Position numbers and translations under genes: made by a program
In this document: positions 6,129 to 12,572 of the stretch, piece after piece
Numbering within the stretch: the stretch's first letter is position 1
Layout: each line of letters begins with the position of its first letter
IMG/VR virus record: IMGVR_UViG_3300010885_010691
Location: 1-25,124 of that record
Length of the DNA stretch: 25,124 nt
Source: a virus
Reading direction: 5' to 3' (one strand)
Notes under the pieces: model-generated
The model's database searches: none
Seen by the model: the letters and a program-made list of their open reading frames with translations, nothing else
What the model was told of the DNA's origin: nothing

Positions 6129-6237
6129 ATGTTGGTATTGCGCAAACTGGAAGGTCAACGAAAATGACCAATGCTCAGTCTGCGGAAACTCTGGAAAGGA
6201 GAACCCACGTGGTAACACCGCAAAGTATAGAAAATAG
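6109..6237 (+). CDS. 42-residue zinc-ribbon protein
   Basis: A short frame, MLSEPFRCWYCANWKV onward, with C8-x2-C11 and C22-x2-C25 spaced as in a small zinc ribbon. The clean two-knuckle pattern supports it being real. AGGTGG lies about six bases before the ATG. It overlaps the preceding gene by 20 bases and the following gene by 29. Such miniature zinc ribbons are common in phages and may bind nucleic acid or protein, but the target is unknown. Confidence 0.65.
   Translation: MLSEPFRCWYCANWKVNENDQCSVCGNSGKENPRGNTAKYRK
6195..6201 (+). promoter_or_regulatory. Ribosome-binding site that sets a GTG start at 6209
   Basis: AAAGGAG sits seven bases before GTG at 6209. The longer in-frame ATG at 6164 has no comparable site and would overlap most of the zinc-ribbon gene, so GTG 6209 is preferred. 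Confidence 0.7.
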
Positions 6238-6547
6238 ATTGGTAACGCTAAGTAAAGAAGTTGACTCATCTCATAAGTTTCTTGAAGAAGCAGAAATGAG
6301 TTATCACAAAACCAAAACCGAATTTGAATTGGCTATGGCTAAGGCTCGAATTTCTTTTGGCGATACCAAAATGCGCGTACAAGATATACAAGACCAAGCG
6401 TTAGTAATCAACGCCGATTATTACCGCGCACTTAATTCATCAGAGGCTACCGTTAAAGCGGCACGTGCTAACGCTACGCGAATCAGAACGCAGGTTGACA
6501 TAGCCCGTTCTATCGGTACTTCTGTCCGCGCTTCACTAGAGATATAA
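6209..6547 (+). CDS. Coiled-coil hypothetical protein
   Basis: A 112-residue protein from GTG, reading VVTPQSIENRLVTLSKEV onward. It is almost entirely helical with heptad-like spacing (KEVDSSHKFLEEAEMSYHK, then KTEFELAMAKARIS), suggesting a coiled coil. An alternative start at 6164 would add 15 residues. It lies directly upstream of the Cas4-like nuclease gene. No family is recognised. Confidence 0.7.
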   Translation: MVTPQSIENRLVTLSKEVDSSHKFLEEAEMSYHKTKTEFELAMAKARISFGDTKMRVQDIQDQALVINADYYRALNSSEATVKAARANATRIRTQVDIARSIGTSVRASLEI

Positions 6548-6568
6548 CTACTAACAAGGGATAATAAA

Positions 6569-7474
6569 ATGGAAATAAATGAAATGTTAATGAAGGCTCT
6601 CACGTCATACGACAACAACCGCGCTCGCTCTATGCAAAAAGAGTTAGGCGTATCTTCAATCGGTGGTTGTCGCCGTTCTGTTTATTTTACTTTGAACGGA
6701 GAACAAAAAACTAACGAAACATTAAAACTTCCTGCGCTTATGGGAACTGCAATTCATAAGATGATTGAGGAAGCAATTACAGAAACAACTTGGGGAGAAT
6801 ATCAACTTGAATTAGAAGTTGAATTTGACGGATTAAAAGGTCACGTTGATTTGTATATCCCAGAAGTTGGCGCGGTTGTAGATTGGAAAACCACAAAGAT
6901 GAAAGGCTTATCGTATTTTCCAAGTACGCAACAACGTTGGCAGGTTCAGTTATACGGTTATTTGTTATCAAAGAACGGTCAAGAAGTTAAAACTGTTTCT
7001 CTTGTAGCGATTCCACGTGACGGCGATGAACGTTCAATAAAAGTTCATACCGAAAATTATGATGAAGCGATAGCACTAGAAGCGTTAGCGTGGTTAGAAG
7101 ATGTTAAAGAACGCGTAGAAGTTCCTGAACCCGAAAATTACGCCAACTTTTGTAGCCTTTATTGTGGTTACTATGGCGAACTTTGCGGTGGCAAGGGAAA
7201 AGCACAAGCCGTAGAAAGTATTAACGATGTAGTAATTATTTCTGCGGCAGAACGCTATATCGAAGTTTCAAAACAAATCAAGGAATTGGAACTCGAAAAG
7301 GATTCTGCCAAAGAAGCGTTAGAAAATATTGACGGCGTTATTCCTAGCGGTATAAAAATCTCTTGGGCAACGGTTAATGGTCGAACATCAGTCGATGAAC
7401 TGGAAGTTGAAAAACTTCTTGGCTATGTTCCGAAAAAGCAAGGCGAACCCTCTATGAGATTAACGGTGAAATAA
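6569..7474 (+). CDS. Cas4/RecB-like PD-(D/E)XK nuclease with a probable Fe-S cluster
   Basis: A 301-residue protein with the order of a Cas4-like nuclease: C34 in an N-terminal GGCRRSVYF motif, H63 in GTAIHKMIEE, D94 in GHVDLY, and D105-W-K107 as the DXK signature. A QVQLYGYL helix motif follows (about 125-132), then C195, C199 and C206. One N-terminal and three C-terminal cysteines is the layout that holds an iron-sulphur cluster in Cas4 and AddB. The enzyme probably degrades DNA ends to expose single strands for the Bet/RecT protein encoded upstream. The leader before its ATG resembles the repeated leader at 1111 and 1872. There are no CRISPR genes here, so a phage recombination role is favoured. 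Confidence 0.87.
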   Translation: MEINEMLMKALTSYDNNRARSMQKELGVSSIGGCRRSVYFTLNGEQKTNETLKLPALMGTAIHKMIEEAITETTWGEYQLELEVEFDGLKGHVDLYIPEVGAVVDWKTTKMKGLSYFPSTQQRWQVQLYGYLLSKNGQEVKTVSLVAIPRDGDERSIKVHTENYDEAIALEALAWLEDVKERVEVPEPENYANFCSLYCGYYGELCGGKGKAQAVESINDVVIISAAERYIEVSKQIKELELEKDSAKEALENIDGVIPSGIKISWATVNGRTSVDELEVEKLLGYVPKKQGEPSMRLTVK

Positions 7475-8352
7475 TGACTTGGGTAAAAATTAACGATTCG
7501 TTTCCACACCATCCTAAGATTATTGACTTATCAGACCAAGCGTTCAGAGTTCATATACGCGGTTTATGTTATTGCGGTCAATATCTAACAGATGGCTTTA
7601 TTCCTTATACAGCAGTTAACGCGATGATTTCCGTTCCAGAAACTAAACCGACTGACGAATTGGAGAAAGTCGGTTTATGGTATCGAACGGAAGGTGGCTT
7701 TGTAATCCACGATTACTTAGAACATCAAACATCAAAGAAACAAGTTGCAGAAAAAAGAGAAGCAACAAAAGAAAGGGTAAAGCGTTACAGAGAAAAGAAA
7801 GCGGTAACTGAATCTAATGACGATTGGAGTAACGCTGATGTAACGCGACCAGAATACAGAATACAGAACACAGAAGTCAGAACACAGAATACAGATAGCA
7901 GAATACAGATTACAGAAGAAGAAAAAACCGATGATGAAAATAATTCAAATTCATCCTACGAAGTAGAAACAACAAGCGATTACGTAAGTACCCTTCCACG
8001 CGTTAAAAGCGCGAGAGAAGCCGTTGAAGCCGTTTCTGCCCGTCTTGATGAGGCGCGTAAGAACGGAATAAACGCTTGGAATCTTTCTCGCCTAGTAGAA
8101 GATGAATGGGATAAATTACATAACGCTAATGATATTGGCGGATGTATTGCGTTAACCGCTTGGTATGTTTCAGAACTGCAATCGCGTTCTCTTACTTCAA
8201 GCGAAATTGGAAGAATTGGGCAAATGACAAAACGCTTTGGACGTATTGCTTTATTAGCAATTGACGAAGCGGCAAGTAAAGATTTAACAGACTTAGTAAG
8301 TTACGCATATCGCGTGGCACAAAATATGTATAAAGAGAGGCAAGGCAAATGA
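7474..8352 (+). CDS. Phage replisome-organizer-like replication initiation protein
   Basis: A 292-residue protein. The first 85 residues (MTWVKINDSFPHHPKIIDLS onward) match the winged-helix-type N-terminus of phage replisome organizers. A basic helix follows (KKQVAEKREATKERVKRYRE), then a linker encoded by nine 7-bp DNA repeats, then a helical C-terminal domain that may contact the helicase loader. By analogy with lambda O and related proteins, it would bind the origin and recruit the host helicase. It overlaps the nuclease stop by one base. The family call rests on the N-terminal pattern and gene context and is less certain than the enzyme calls. Confidence 0.7.
   Translation: MTWVKINDSFPHHPKIIDLSDQAFRVHIRGLCYCGQYLTDGFIPYTAVNAMISVPETKPTDELEKVGLWYRTEGGFVIHDYLEHQTSKKQVAEKREATKERVKRYREKKAVTESNDDWSNADVTRPEYRIQNTEVRTQNTDSRIQITEEEKTDDENNSNSSYEVETTSDYVSTLPRVKSAREAVEAVSARLDEARKNGINAWNLSRLVEDEWDKLHNANDIGGCIALTAWYVSELQSRSLTSSEIGRIGQMTKRFGRIALLAIDEAASKDLTDLVSYAYRVAQNMYKERQGK
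7853..7915 (+). repeat. Nine tandem 7-bp repeats within the replication gene, possible origin iterons
   Basis: Nine contiguous heptamers related to AATACAG: AATACAG, AATACAG, AACACAG, AAGTCAG, AACACAG, AATACAG, ATAGCAG, AATACAG, ATTACAG. The period of seven is not a multiple of three, so the repeat is kept at the DNA level across all frames while the gene stays open. Lambda-type phages place their origin iterons inside the initiator gene, which makes this a reasonable origin candidate. Repeat slippage in a tolerant protein linker is the alternative. Confidence 0.75.
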
Positions 8353-8570
8353 GTGAAGAAAAAGATTTTCCGCGAATAACACTAGAAGTTAAGTGTGATG
8401 GAGACGAAATGGAACTTATTAAATATCTTAAAAATGAAATAATACCAAGATTAAATGGCGGTTTTACAAGCGGTTATGAAACTTGGTACAAAGGTTGGGT
8501 TGCAAATTTGCAAGGTAATCATTCAGAGGAAACGTCACCAGAGACGATAAGAGAGGCAGAGATTAAATGA
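8349..8570 (+). CDS. Small hypothetical protein
   Basis: A 73-residue protein starting MSEEKDFPRITLEVKCDGDE, with a beta-like N-terminus and a helical, Trp-containing middle (YETWYKGWVANLQG). It overlaps both neighbours by four bases (ATGA), so it is translationally coupled to the replication gene. No family is recognised. Confidence 0.7.
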   Translation: MSEEKDFPRITLEVKCDGDEMELIKYLKNEIIPRLNGGFTSGYETWYKGWVANLQGNHSEETSPETIREAEIK

Positions 8571-8812
8571 AAATATTTTGCAAAGATAATCATTGGAGTA
8601 TAAAAGAAAATAAATTGCACTTAAAAGGAGAATTACAAAAAGTTGCACAAATGGAAGCGGCAATAGAAGCGCGTGTACGTATGCAAATTTATAATGATAT
8701 TTGCGATATGAAGTTAACAGAAAATCGAAAAGCGATTGTTAAAGCAGGTGTAGATAACGTTGCACTTTCAGTACAAGCGTTATGTGCAGATAAAGCGTTG
8801 GGATATAAATAA
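8567..8812 (+). CDS. Small hypothetical protein
   Basis: An 81-residue protein starting MKIFCKDNHWSIKENKLHLK, with helices in the rest and four Cys spread along its length. It overlaps the previous gene by four bases and shares one base with the next start. No family is recognised. Confidence 0.65.
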   Translation: MKIFCKDNHWSIKENKLHLKGELQKVAQMEAAIEARVRMQIYNDICDMKLTENRKAIVKAGVDNVALSVQALCADKALGYK

Positions 8813-8949
8813 TGTCAACTTTATTTGTTATTTTAGCAATTCTATTATTAGTGTTAATAGTTCCTTTTTGGATAGGAGTTGTTGTCGCATCTGTAATACA
8901 TATTAAAAATAAGAAAGGCGGATGCGATGGCTCTTGTCGACCATTTTGA
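8812..8949 (+). CDS. 45-residue single-span membrane protein
   Basis: MSTLFVILAILLLVLIVPFW begins a long hydrophobic segment to about residue 29. A short basic and Cys-containing tail follows (IKNKKGGCDGSCRPF). The start shares a base with the preceding TAA. The topology is probably N-terminus out and tail in. The function is unknown; the membrane span next to early genes would suit a small host-interaction protein. Confidence 0.6.
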   Translation: MSTLFVILAILLLVLIVPFWIGVVVASVIHIKNKKGGCDGSCRPF

Positions 8950-9088
8950 ATTATTACAAACAGTAATGGCTCATATTGAATCGAAACGTTGGAAGGATGA
9001 CCCTATGAATCAAGAAGCCTATTATTGGAAGATGGGTTATGAAGAAGGATTAAATGTTGCGCTTAATGAAGTAAGGAGAGAGTTATGA
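8927..9088 (+). CDS. 53-residue hypothetical protein
   Basis: MALVDHFELLQTVMAHIESK onward, containing AYYWKMGYEEGLNVALNEV. The YYWKMGYEEG pattern recurs in small phage proteins of unknown role. It overlaps the membrane-protein gene by 23 bases and the following gene by four (ATGA), with AAGGCGG upstream of its ATG. Confidence 0.6.
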   Translation: MALVDHFELLQTVMAHIESKRWKDDPMNQEAYYWKMGYEEGLNVALNEVRREL

Positions 9089-9384
9089 GCCTTCCTTGTT
9101 CAAAAACAGAATGTAAATGTCCTCATACCGATTGCGATTACGGGATGATAGAAGTAACGCAAACACACATAACTGAACGTACCTTGCGAGATGGTAGTAA
9201 AAAACAATTAGAGCAGGTATATTTAGCGTCAACGTTTTGTCCTACGTGCGACCCTGAAAGAGCGCACATAATCGCAACTTCTACATCAGCCGATGAACGC
9301 GACAAACGATTAAGAGAAAACTCTCACTTCAAAAAATCCGAAAGATATGACAATCTTGAAGCGAGTAGAACCCGAACTCTGTAA
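9085..9384 (+). CDS. Cysteine-rich putative zinc-binding protein
   Basis: A 99-residue protein. The first 20 residues hold five Cys (PCSKTECKCPHTDCDYG) and a second knuckle, CPTC, lies near residues 52-55. That would form a zinc-ribbon-like site around a beta region. The C-terminal third is charged and helical. AAGGAG lies upstream of the ATG, which overlaps the preceding stop. Its role is unknown. Confidence 0.7.
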   Translation: MSLPCSKTECKCPHTDCDYGMIEVTQTHITERTLRDGSKKQLEQVYLASTFCPTCDPERAHIIATSTSADERDKRLRENSHFKKSERYDNLEASRTRTL

Positions 9385-9395
9385 GGAGTACGCAA

Positions 9396-9785
9396 ATGAA
9401 AACTCTAAAAATAATAACGGTAATACTGCTTGTAATTTCTTGGACGATTCAATCTCCAGCAAAAGCAGAAGCACCTTCCATACCAATTAAACAAGTAGTA
9501 ACAGTTGTACCAATAGAACCAAAGACATATGCGCTTAATTCCTTTAGTGATTATGGATGGTCAAGACTTTCCTTCCCTTGCCTTGACAATTTATGGACTA
9601 ACGAATCACATTGGAATTCAAAAGCAGACAATCCAAATAGCACGGCATTTGGCATAGCCCAAAAATTAGGGGAAGATTCAAAGAGTGCTGTGATACAAAT
9701 AGATAACGGTTTGAGGTACATTAGTAACCGTTATGGAAACCCCTGTGCCGCTTGGAAGTTTTGGCAAAGCCACTACTGGTACTAG
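9396..9785 (+). CDS. Secreted lytic transglycosylase / lysozyme-like protein
   Basis: A 129-residue protein with an N-terminal signal peptide (hydrophobic residues 5-19, possible cleavage after AKA at 22-24). Its C-terminal domain, of the type common in Actinobacteria, reads CLDNLWTNESHWNSKADN, then FGIAQ, then GLRYISNRYGNPCAAW and a final WY. E70 in NES is the expected catalytic acid, and C62 and C117 probably form a disulphide. It should cleave peptidoglycan outside the membrane. The segment between the catalytic helix and the C-terminal motif is a little shorter than usual. It lies among replication genes rather than next to an obvious holin. It may be the phage lysin or act in entry or superinfection control. 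Confidence 0.8.
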   Translation: MKTLKIITVILLVISWTIQSPAKAEAPSIPIKQVVTVVPIEPKTYALNSFSDYGWSRLSFPCLDNLWTNESHWNSKADNPNSTAFGIAQKLGEDSKSAVIQIDNGLRYISNRYGNPCAAWKFWQSHYWY

Positions 9786-10200
9786 CGCGCACTTTTTTGT
9801 TAACGGCAGACCCGTACCTCAGGGGTCTTTGAAGTTTATTAATGGACACGCGATTCACGTGCGCGCTCAGGACTTAGCATTATGGAGAGCCGATATTGCT
9901 AATAATGCGCGCCACGTGAATGTATCCAAAGCCAAAGGCGCTGTTCAAATAGCGTTAACTTTTGTTTTTAATAAACCAAAAACCGTTAAAAGAAATGAAC
10001 CTCACGTCAGACCAGATTTAGATAAGTTAATTCGTGCTGTACTTGATGGATTAACTGACGTGGCTTATGAAGATGACCAGCAAGTAACCGCTATAACTGC
10101 AACTAAAGTTTATGGCGAAAATCAAGGCGTATGGATACGCGTTACTGATAGAGAATTAGTTGCTACTAATGAATTGGTAGTCAACAATAATTCCGATTAA
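9733..10200 (+). CDS. rusA: RusA-type Holliday junction resolvase
   Basis: A 155-residue protein with the RusA active-site pattern RPDLDKLIRAVLDGL, then YEDDQQV: D95, D97, D105 and the D114/D115 pair. The typical N-terminal VNGRPVPQGSLK lies at residues 23-34. RusA cuts four-way DNA junctions during recombination and can debranch DNA before packaging. The ATG at 9733 makes a 53-base out-of-frame overlap with the lysozyme-like gene. GTG or TTG codons a few residues later are possible starts, so the first 15-20 residues are uncertain. Confidence 0.85.
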   Translation: METPVPLGSFGKATTGTSAHFFVNGRPVPQGSLKFINGHAIHVRAQDLALWRADIANNARHVNVSKAKGAVQIALTFVFNKPKTVKRNEPHVRPDLDKLIRAVLDGLTDVAYEDDQQVTAITATKVYGENQGVWIRVTDRELVATNELVVNNNSD

Positions 10201-10229
10201 CTCATCACTATATTCAACAAAGGATTCAA

Positions 10230-10580
10230 ATGGCATTTCCGAAAGGCTTACGCGAATTGGTTCTGGCACGGTGTGAAGGCTACTGCGAAAAATGTGGCTA
10301 TGGCTTACCAGAATCATTTGCTTTACATCATAGAAAACTTAAATCACGGGGCGGCAAAGATACTGTTGAAAATTTAATTGCGTTACATCACGGATGCCAC
10401 AATGGTAATACAGACGCGGTTCATTTTAATATAGCGTTATCAGAATCAACTGGTCACATAGTTTCGACACACGCAGAGCCTTCTAACATACCTTTAACGC
10501 TTTCAGATGGTTCTGTTGTTACACTAACGGTTGATGGCTCATACGAATACCTAGAAAGGAAAGAAGGCTATGGCAGGTGA
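10230..10580 (+). CDS. HNH endonuclease
   Basis: A 116-residue protein with a CEKCG knuckle (C19, C22) followed by LHHRKLKSRGG, N48 and LHHGCHN (H53-N58), the standard HNH order with an extra zinc-binding pair. The C-terminal 50 residues are a separate beta-rich stretch. HNH nucleases near a terminase can help packaging, but this one is 5 kb from the terminase and overlaps the SSB gene by 11 bases. A role in replication or recombination, or as a mobile nuclease, is equally possible. Confidence 0.85.
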   Translation: MAFPKGLRELVLARCEGYCEKCGYGLPESFALHHRKLKSRGGKDTVENLIALHHGCHNGNTDAVHFNIALSESTGHIVSTHAEPSNIPLTLSDGSVVTLTVDGSYEYLERKEGYGR

Positions 10581-10971
10581 AGGCGTAATAACAGTTACAG
10601 GCAACTTAGGTGGCGATGCAGAATTGCGTAAGACTCCTAATGGAAAACTGGTAACAAGTTTTAATCTTTGCAATACACCACGTTTGCAAGTTAATAACGA
10701 ATGGGTTGACGGCGAACCTGTTTGGTTCCGTTGTTTTGTTTGGGGCAAAGATGCTACGGGTGCGGCAAATGAATTGCGCAAAGGTTCACGCGTAATTGTT
10801 ACTGGTCGCTTTGCAGTAGATAACTTTGTTGACAAAGAAGGTAAAGAACGTAAAACATTAGAAATCAACGTTGATAATTATGGATTAACACCGCGTAACG
10901 TTGCGGCAGAACCAATAATTGTTAATCCAGATATCATTGTTGAAGACCCTATAGATGACCCTTGGCTTTAG
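10570..10971 (+). CDS. ssb: Single-stranded DNA-binding protein
   Basis: A 133-residue protein with the SSB OB-fold pattern: ITVTGNLGGDAELRKTPNGK, then FNLCNTP, WFRCFVWGKDA, and LRKGSRVIVTGRFAVDNF. It would coat single-stranded DNA at the replication fork. The acidic tail ends in DDPWL, where bacterial SSBs usually end in an acidic stretch and PF. The tip may therefore bind phage partners differently or weakly. It lies in the replication operon just after HNH, consistent with its role. Confidence 0.92.
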   Translation: MAGEGVITVTGNLGGDAELRKTPNGKLVTSFNLCNTPRLQVNNEWVDGEPVWFRCFVWGKDATGAANELRKGSRVIVTGRFAVDNFVDKEGKERKTLEINVDNYGLTPRNVAAEPIIVNPDIIVEDPIDDPWL

Positions 10972-10980
10972 GAAGGTATT

Positions 10981-11178
10981 ATGAATTCACAAGAAGATGT
11001 AGTTGATTCTGTTACTGCGTGTGAAATGTTAAATGTTTCGCGCACTAATTTGCGTCAGTTTGTATTTCGCAAAGTATTAGTACCAGTAGGCAAACAAAAA
11101 CGCCGTTCATTATTTAAGTTGGCTGATATTGAAGCCTTGAAAGTTTCTCGCTTGCCGTCTATCCCTTCGGCAGAGTGA
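10981..11178 (+). CDS. Small helix-turn-helix DNA-binding protein
   Basis: A 65-residue protein with a MerR/excisionase-like pattern: SVTACEMLNVSRTNLRQFV, then a basic wing-like segment (GKQKRRSLFKLADIEALK). AGGAAGG precedes the ATG. Proteins of this size act as excisionases or small regulators; no integrase is visible in the window. It ends just before a hairpin and the modification cassette, so it might regulate either, but this is not shown by the sequence. Confidence 0.75.
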   Translation: MNSQEDVVDSVTACEMLNVSRTNLRQFVFRKVLVPVGKQKRRSLFKLADIEALKVSRLPSIPSAE

Positions 11179-11183
11179 GTCAA

Positions 11184-11218
11184 GAAAAGGCGTAGAGCCG
11201 AATCCCCTGCGCCTTTTC
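11184..11218 (+). terminator. Possible terminator before the modification cassette
   Basis: GAAAAGGCG (11184-11192) pairs with CGCCTTTTC (11210-11218), a perfect 9-bp stem with a 17-base loop. The T run lies inside the stem rather than after it, so termination may be partial. It sits in the only gap within this otherwise tightly packed region. Confidence 0.5.
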
Positions 11219-11231
11219 ACCCCTAATATTT

Positions 11232-11238
11232 GGAAGGA
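11232..11238 (+). promoter_or_regulatory. Ribosome-binding site that sets a TTG start at 11245
   Basis: GGAAGGA lies six bases before TTG at 11245. An in-frame TTG at 11230 would overlap this site and has none of its own. Confidence 0.7.
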
Positions 11239-11244
11239 ACCAAA

Positions 11245-11730
11245 TTGGAAATTGAAAAAGTAGCGTTAAACAAATTAAAGTTTGACCCAACTAATGCGCG
11301 CAAACATTCCGCACGTAATATAGAAGTTATTGCTAATTCATTAAAAGATTTTGGTCAACGTAAACCTATTGTTGTTACTGCGTTTGATGTAGTAGTTGCT
11401 GGTAATGGAACTCTTGAAGCAGCAAAAACTTTAGGATGGAAAGATATTGAAATTGTTCGCGTTCCCGAAGATTGGACTGAAGAACAAACTAAAGCGTTTG
11501 CGTTAACAGATAATCGTTCTGCTGAGTTAGCAGAGTGGGATACAAGTGCGCTCGCTTCTCAACTTCTTGAATTAAGTGATTATTTTGATATTCAAGATTT
11601 TGGTTTTAATCCTTTAGTACAACAAGAAGTAGAAACACCGCCTACTGATTTTCCTGATTTTAGTAATGATGCAAAGACCGCGTATTGCTGTCCTAAATGC
11701 AATTACGAATGGAATGGCGCACCCAAATAA
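11245..11730 (+). CDS. ParB-like protein of the phage DNA-modification type
   Basis: A 161-residue protein starting at TTG. It has a ParB N-terminal domain: VALNKLKFDPTNARKH, a following helix, GQRKPIVV, and AGNGTLEAAKTLGW (about 52-65), then a helical segment with ALTDNRSAELAEWD. The C-terminus ends in CCPKCNYEWNGAPK, a single zinc-type knuckle often seen in phage ParB-like proteins. The domain lacks the long linker and dimerisation parts of chromosomal ParB. Such ParB-like proteins are repeatedly found next to phage DNA methyltransferases and base-modifying enzymes, where their exact role is unsettled. It shares a base with the next start and opens the six-gene cassette ending at 14711. Confidence 0.85.
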   Translation: MEIEKVALNKLKFDPTNARKHSARNIEVIANSLKDFGQRKPIVVTAFDVVVAGNGTLEAAKTLGWKDIEIVRVPEDWTEEQTKAFALTDNRSAELAEWDTSALASQLLELSDYFDIQDFGFNPLVQQEVETPPTDFPDFSNDAKTAYCCPKCNYEWNGAPK

Positions 11731-12572
11731 TGACTCACGAACTTGCTGAGCCTGTTAGAAACATACTGTTAGAGAATAGTAAGGCTGATGGTTCCTGCGG
11801 CATACTCCTTTCTAGTGGCGTTGATTCAAATAGTATTTTGGCAAGTTTGTTGCGTAACGGAATCAAACCAACGGTTTATTCTTTTCGTGTAGCAGGGCAT
11901 TACTCAACTGATTTTCGTTATGCGGCACGTACAGCAAAAAGATTGAATTTAGATTTTGTTGAAGTAGAAATATTGCACGACCTTGATTCAATTATTAGGG
12001 ATGTCCGGTGGGCTATTCACTATTTAGGTTTCCGCAAAAAAGCAGATATTGAATGTACTATCCCTGTTAAACATATTATTGACAAAGCGCGTGAAGTAGG
12101 AACTGAAAACTTATTCTCTGGCGCGTTCGGTGACCATTATTTTGGTACTACAAGAAAATGTCACGTTACTGCTTACACAGGTAATAATCTTGATGACCCT
12201 ACTTGGCTGAATAAGTATCGTGAAGAATCTTTGGCTGACTTAACTATGAGCCAAACTCATAGGTTGGGAAGATATGCAAAGCCGTTTGGCATAACGGTAC
12301 ACGCTCCATACGACAGTCCACCTCTTGTTAAAGTATTTCATAACTCTTCTTGGCGTTCAATTAACAAACCAAAACAAAAACTTCCTGTACGCGATGCTTT
12401 TCCTGAGATGGAAATTTGGGGAGTTGGTAAAAAGAATCAACCTTTACAACTTGGTGATTCTCGTATAGCAAAAACATACGAACAACTTTTAACCTCTGAT
12501 TTGAATACAGGTAATTGGAAATCAGTAGTTGGTATTTATAATTCAATAGCGAAAGAGAAAACAAATGCCTAG
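11730..12572 (+). CDS. Asparagine-synthetase-like ATP-dependent ligase (no glutaminase domain)
   Basis: A 280-residue protein matching the C-terminal synthetase half of AsnB. The PP-loop SSGVDS (S28-S33) binds ATP pyrophosphate. SGAFGDHYFG corresponds to the SGxxxDxxFG motif. KLPVRDAFPE and the following KKNQPLQLG match the C-terminal K-x-LR-x-AF region. Family members activate a carboxylate with ATP and attack it with ammonia or another amine. The N-terminal glutaminase domain of AsnB is absent, so free ammonia, a partner or another amine would be needed. The start at 11730 (TAATG with the previous stop) is preferred over an ATG at 11697. The gene overlaps the CmoA homologue by eight bases, which suggests its substrate is a carboxylate made by this cassette. 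Confidence 0.82.
   Translation: MTHELAEPVRNILLENSKADGSCGILLSSGVDSNSILASLLRNGIKPTVYSFRVAGHYSTDFRYAARTAKRLNLDFVEVEILHDLDSIIRDVRWAIHYLGFRKKADIECTIPVKHIIDKAREVGTENLFSGAFGDHYFGTTRKCHVTAYTGNNLDDPTWLNKYREESLADLTMSQTHRLGRYAKPFGITVHAPYDSPPLVKVFHNSSWRSINKPKQKLPVRDAFPEMEIWGVGKKNQPLQLGDSRIAKTYEQLLTSDLNTGNWKSVVGIYNSIAKEKTNA

Noticed and set aside
6164-6208. ATG at 6164 as start of the coiled-coil protein
   Set aside because: No ribosome-binding site lies before it, and it falls within the zinc-ribbon gene. GTG at 6209 has AAAGGAG at good spacing.
6548-6568. A third hammerhead before the Cas4-like gene
   Set aside because: The leader resembles those after the two ribozymes, but no CUGAUGA or GAA-stem arrangement lies upstream.
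6569-7474. Cas4 of a CRISPR adaptation module
   Set aside because: No Cas1, Cas2 or array is present. The gene sits beside a phage annealing protein, so a recombination role is more likely.
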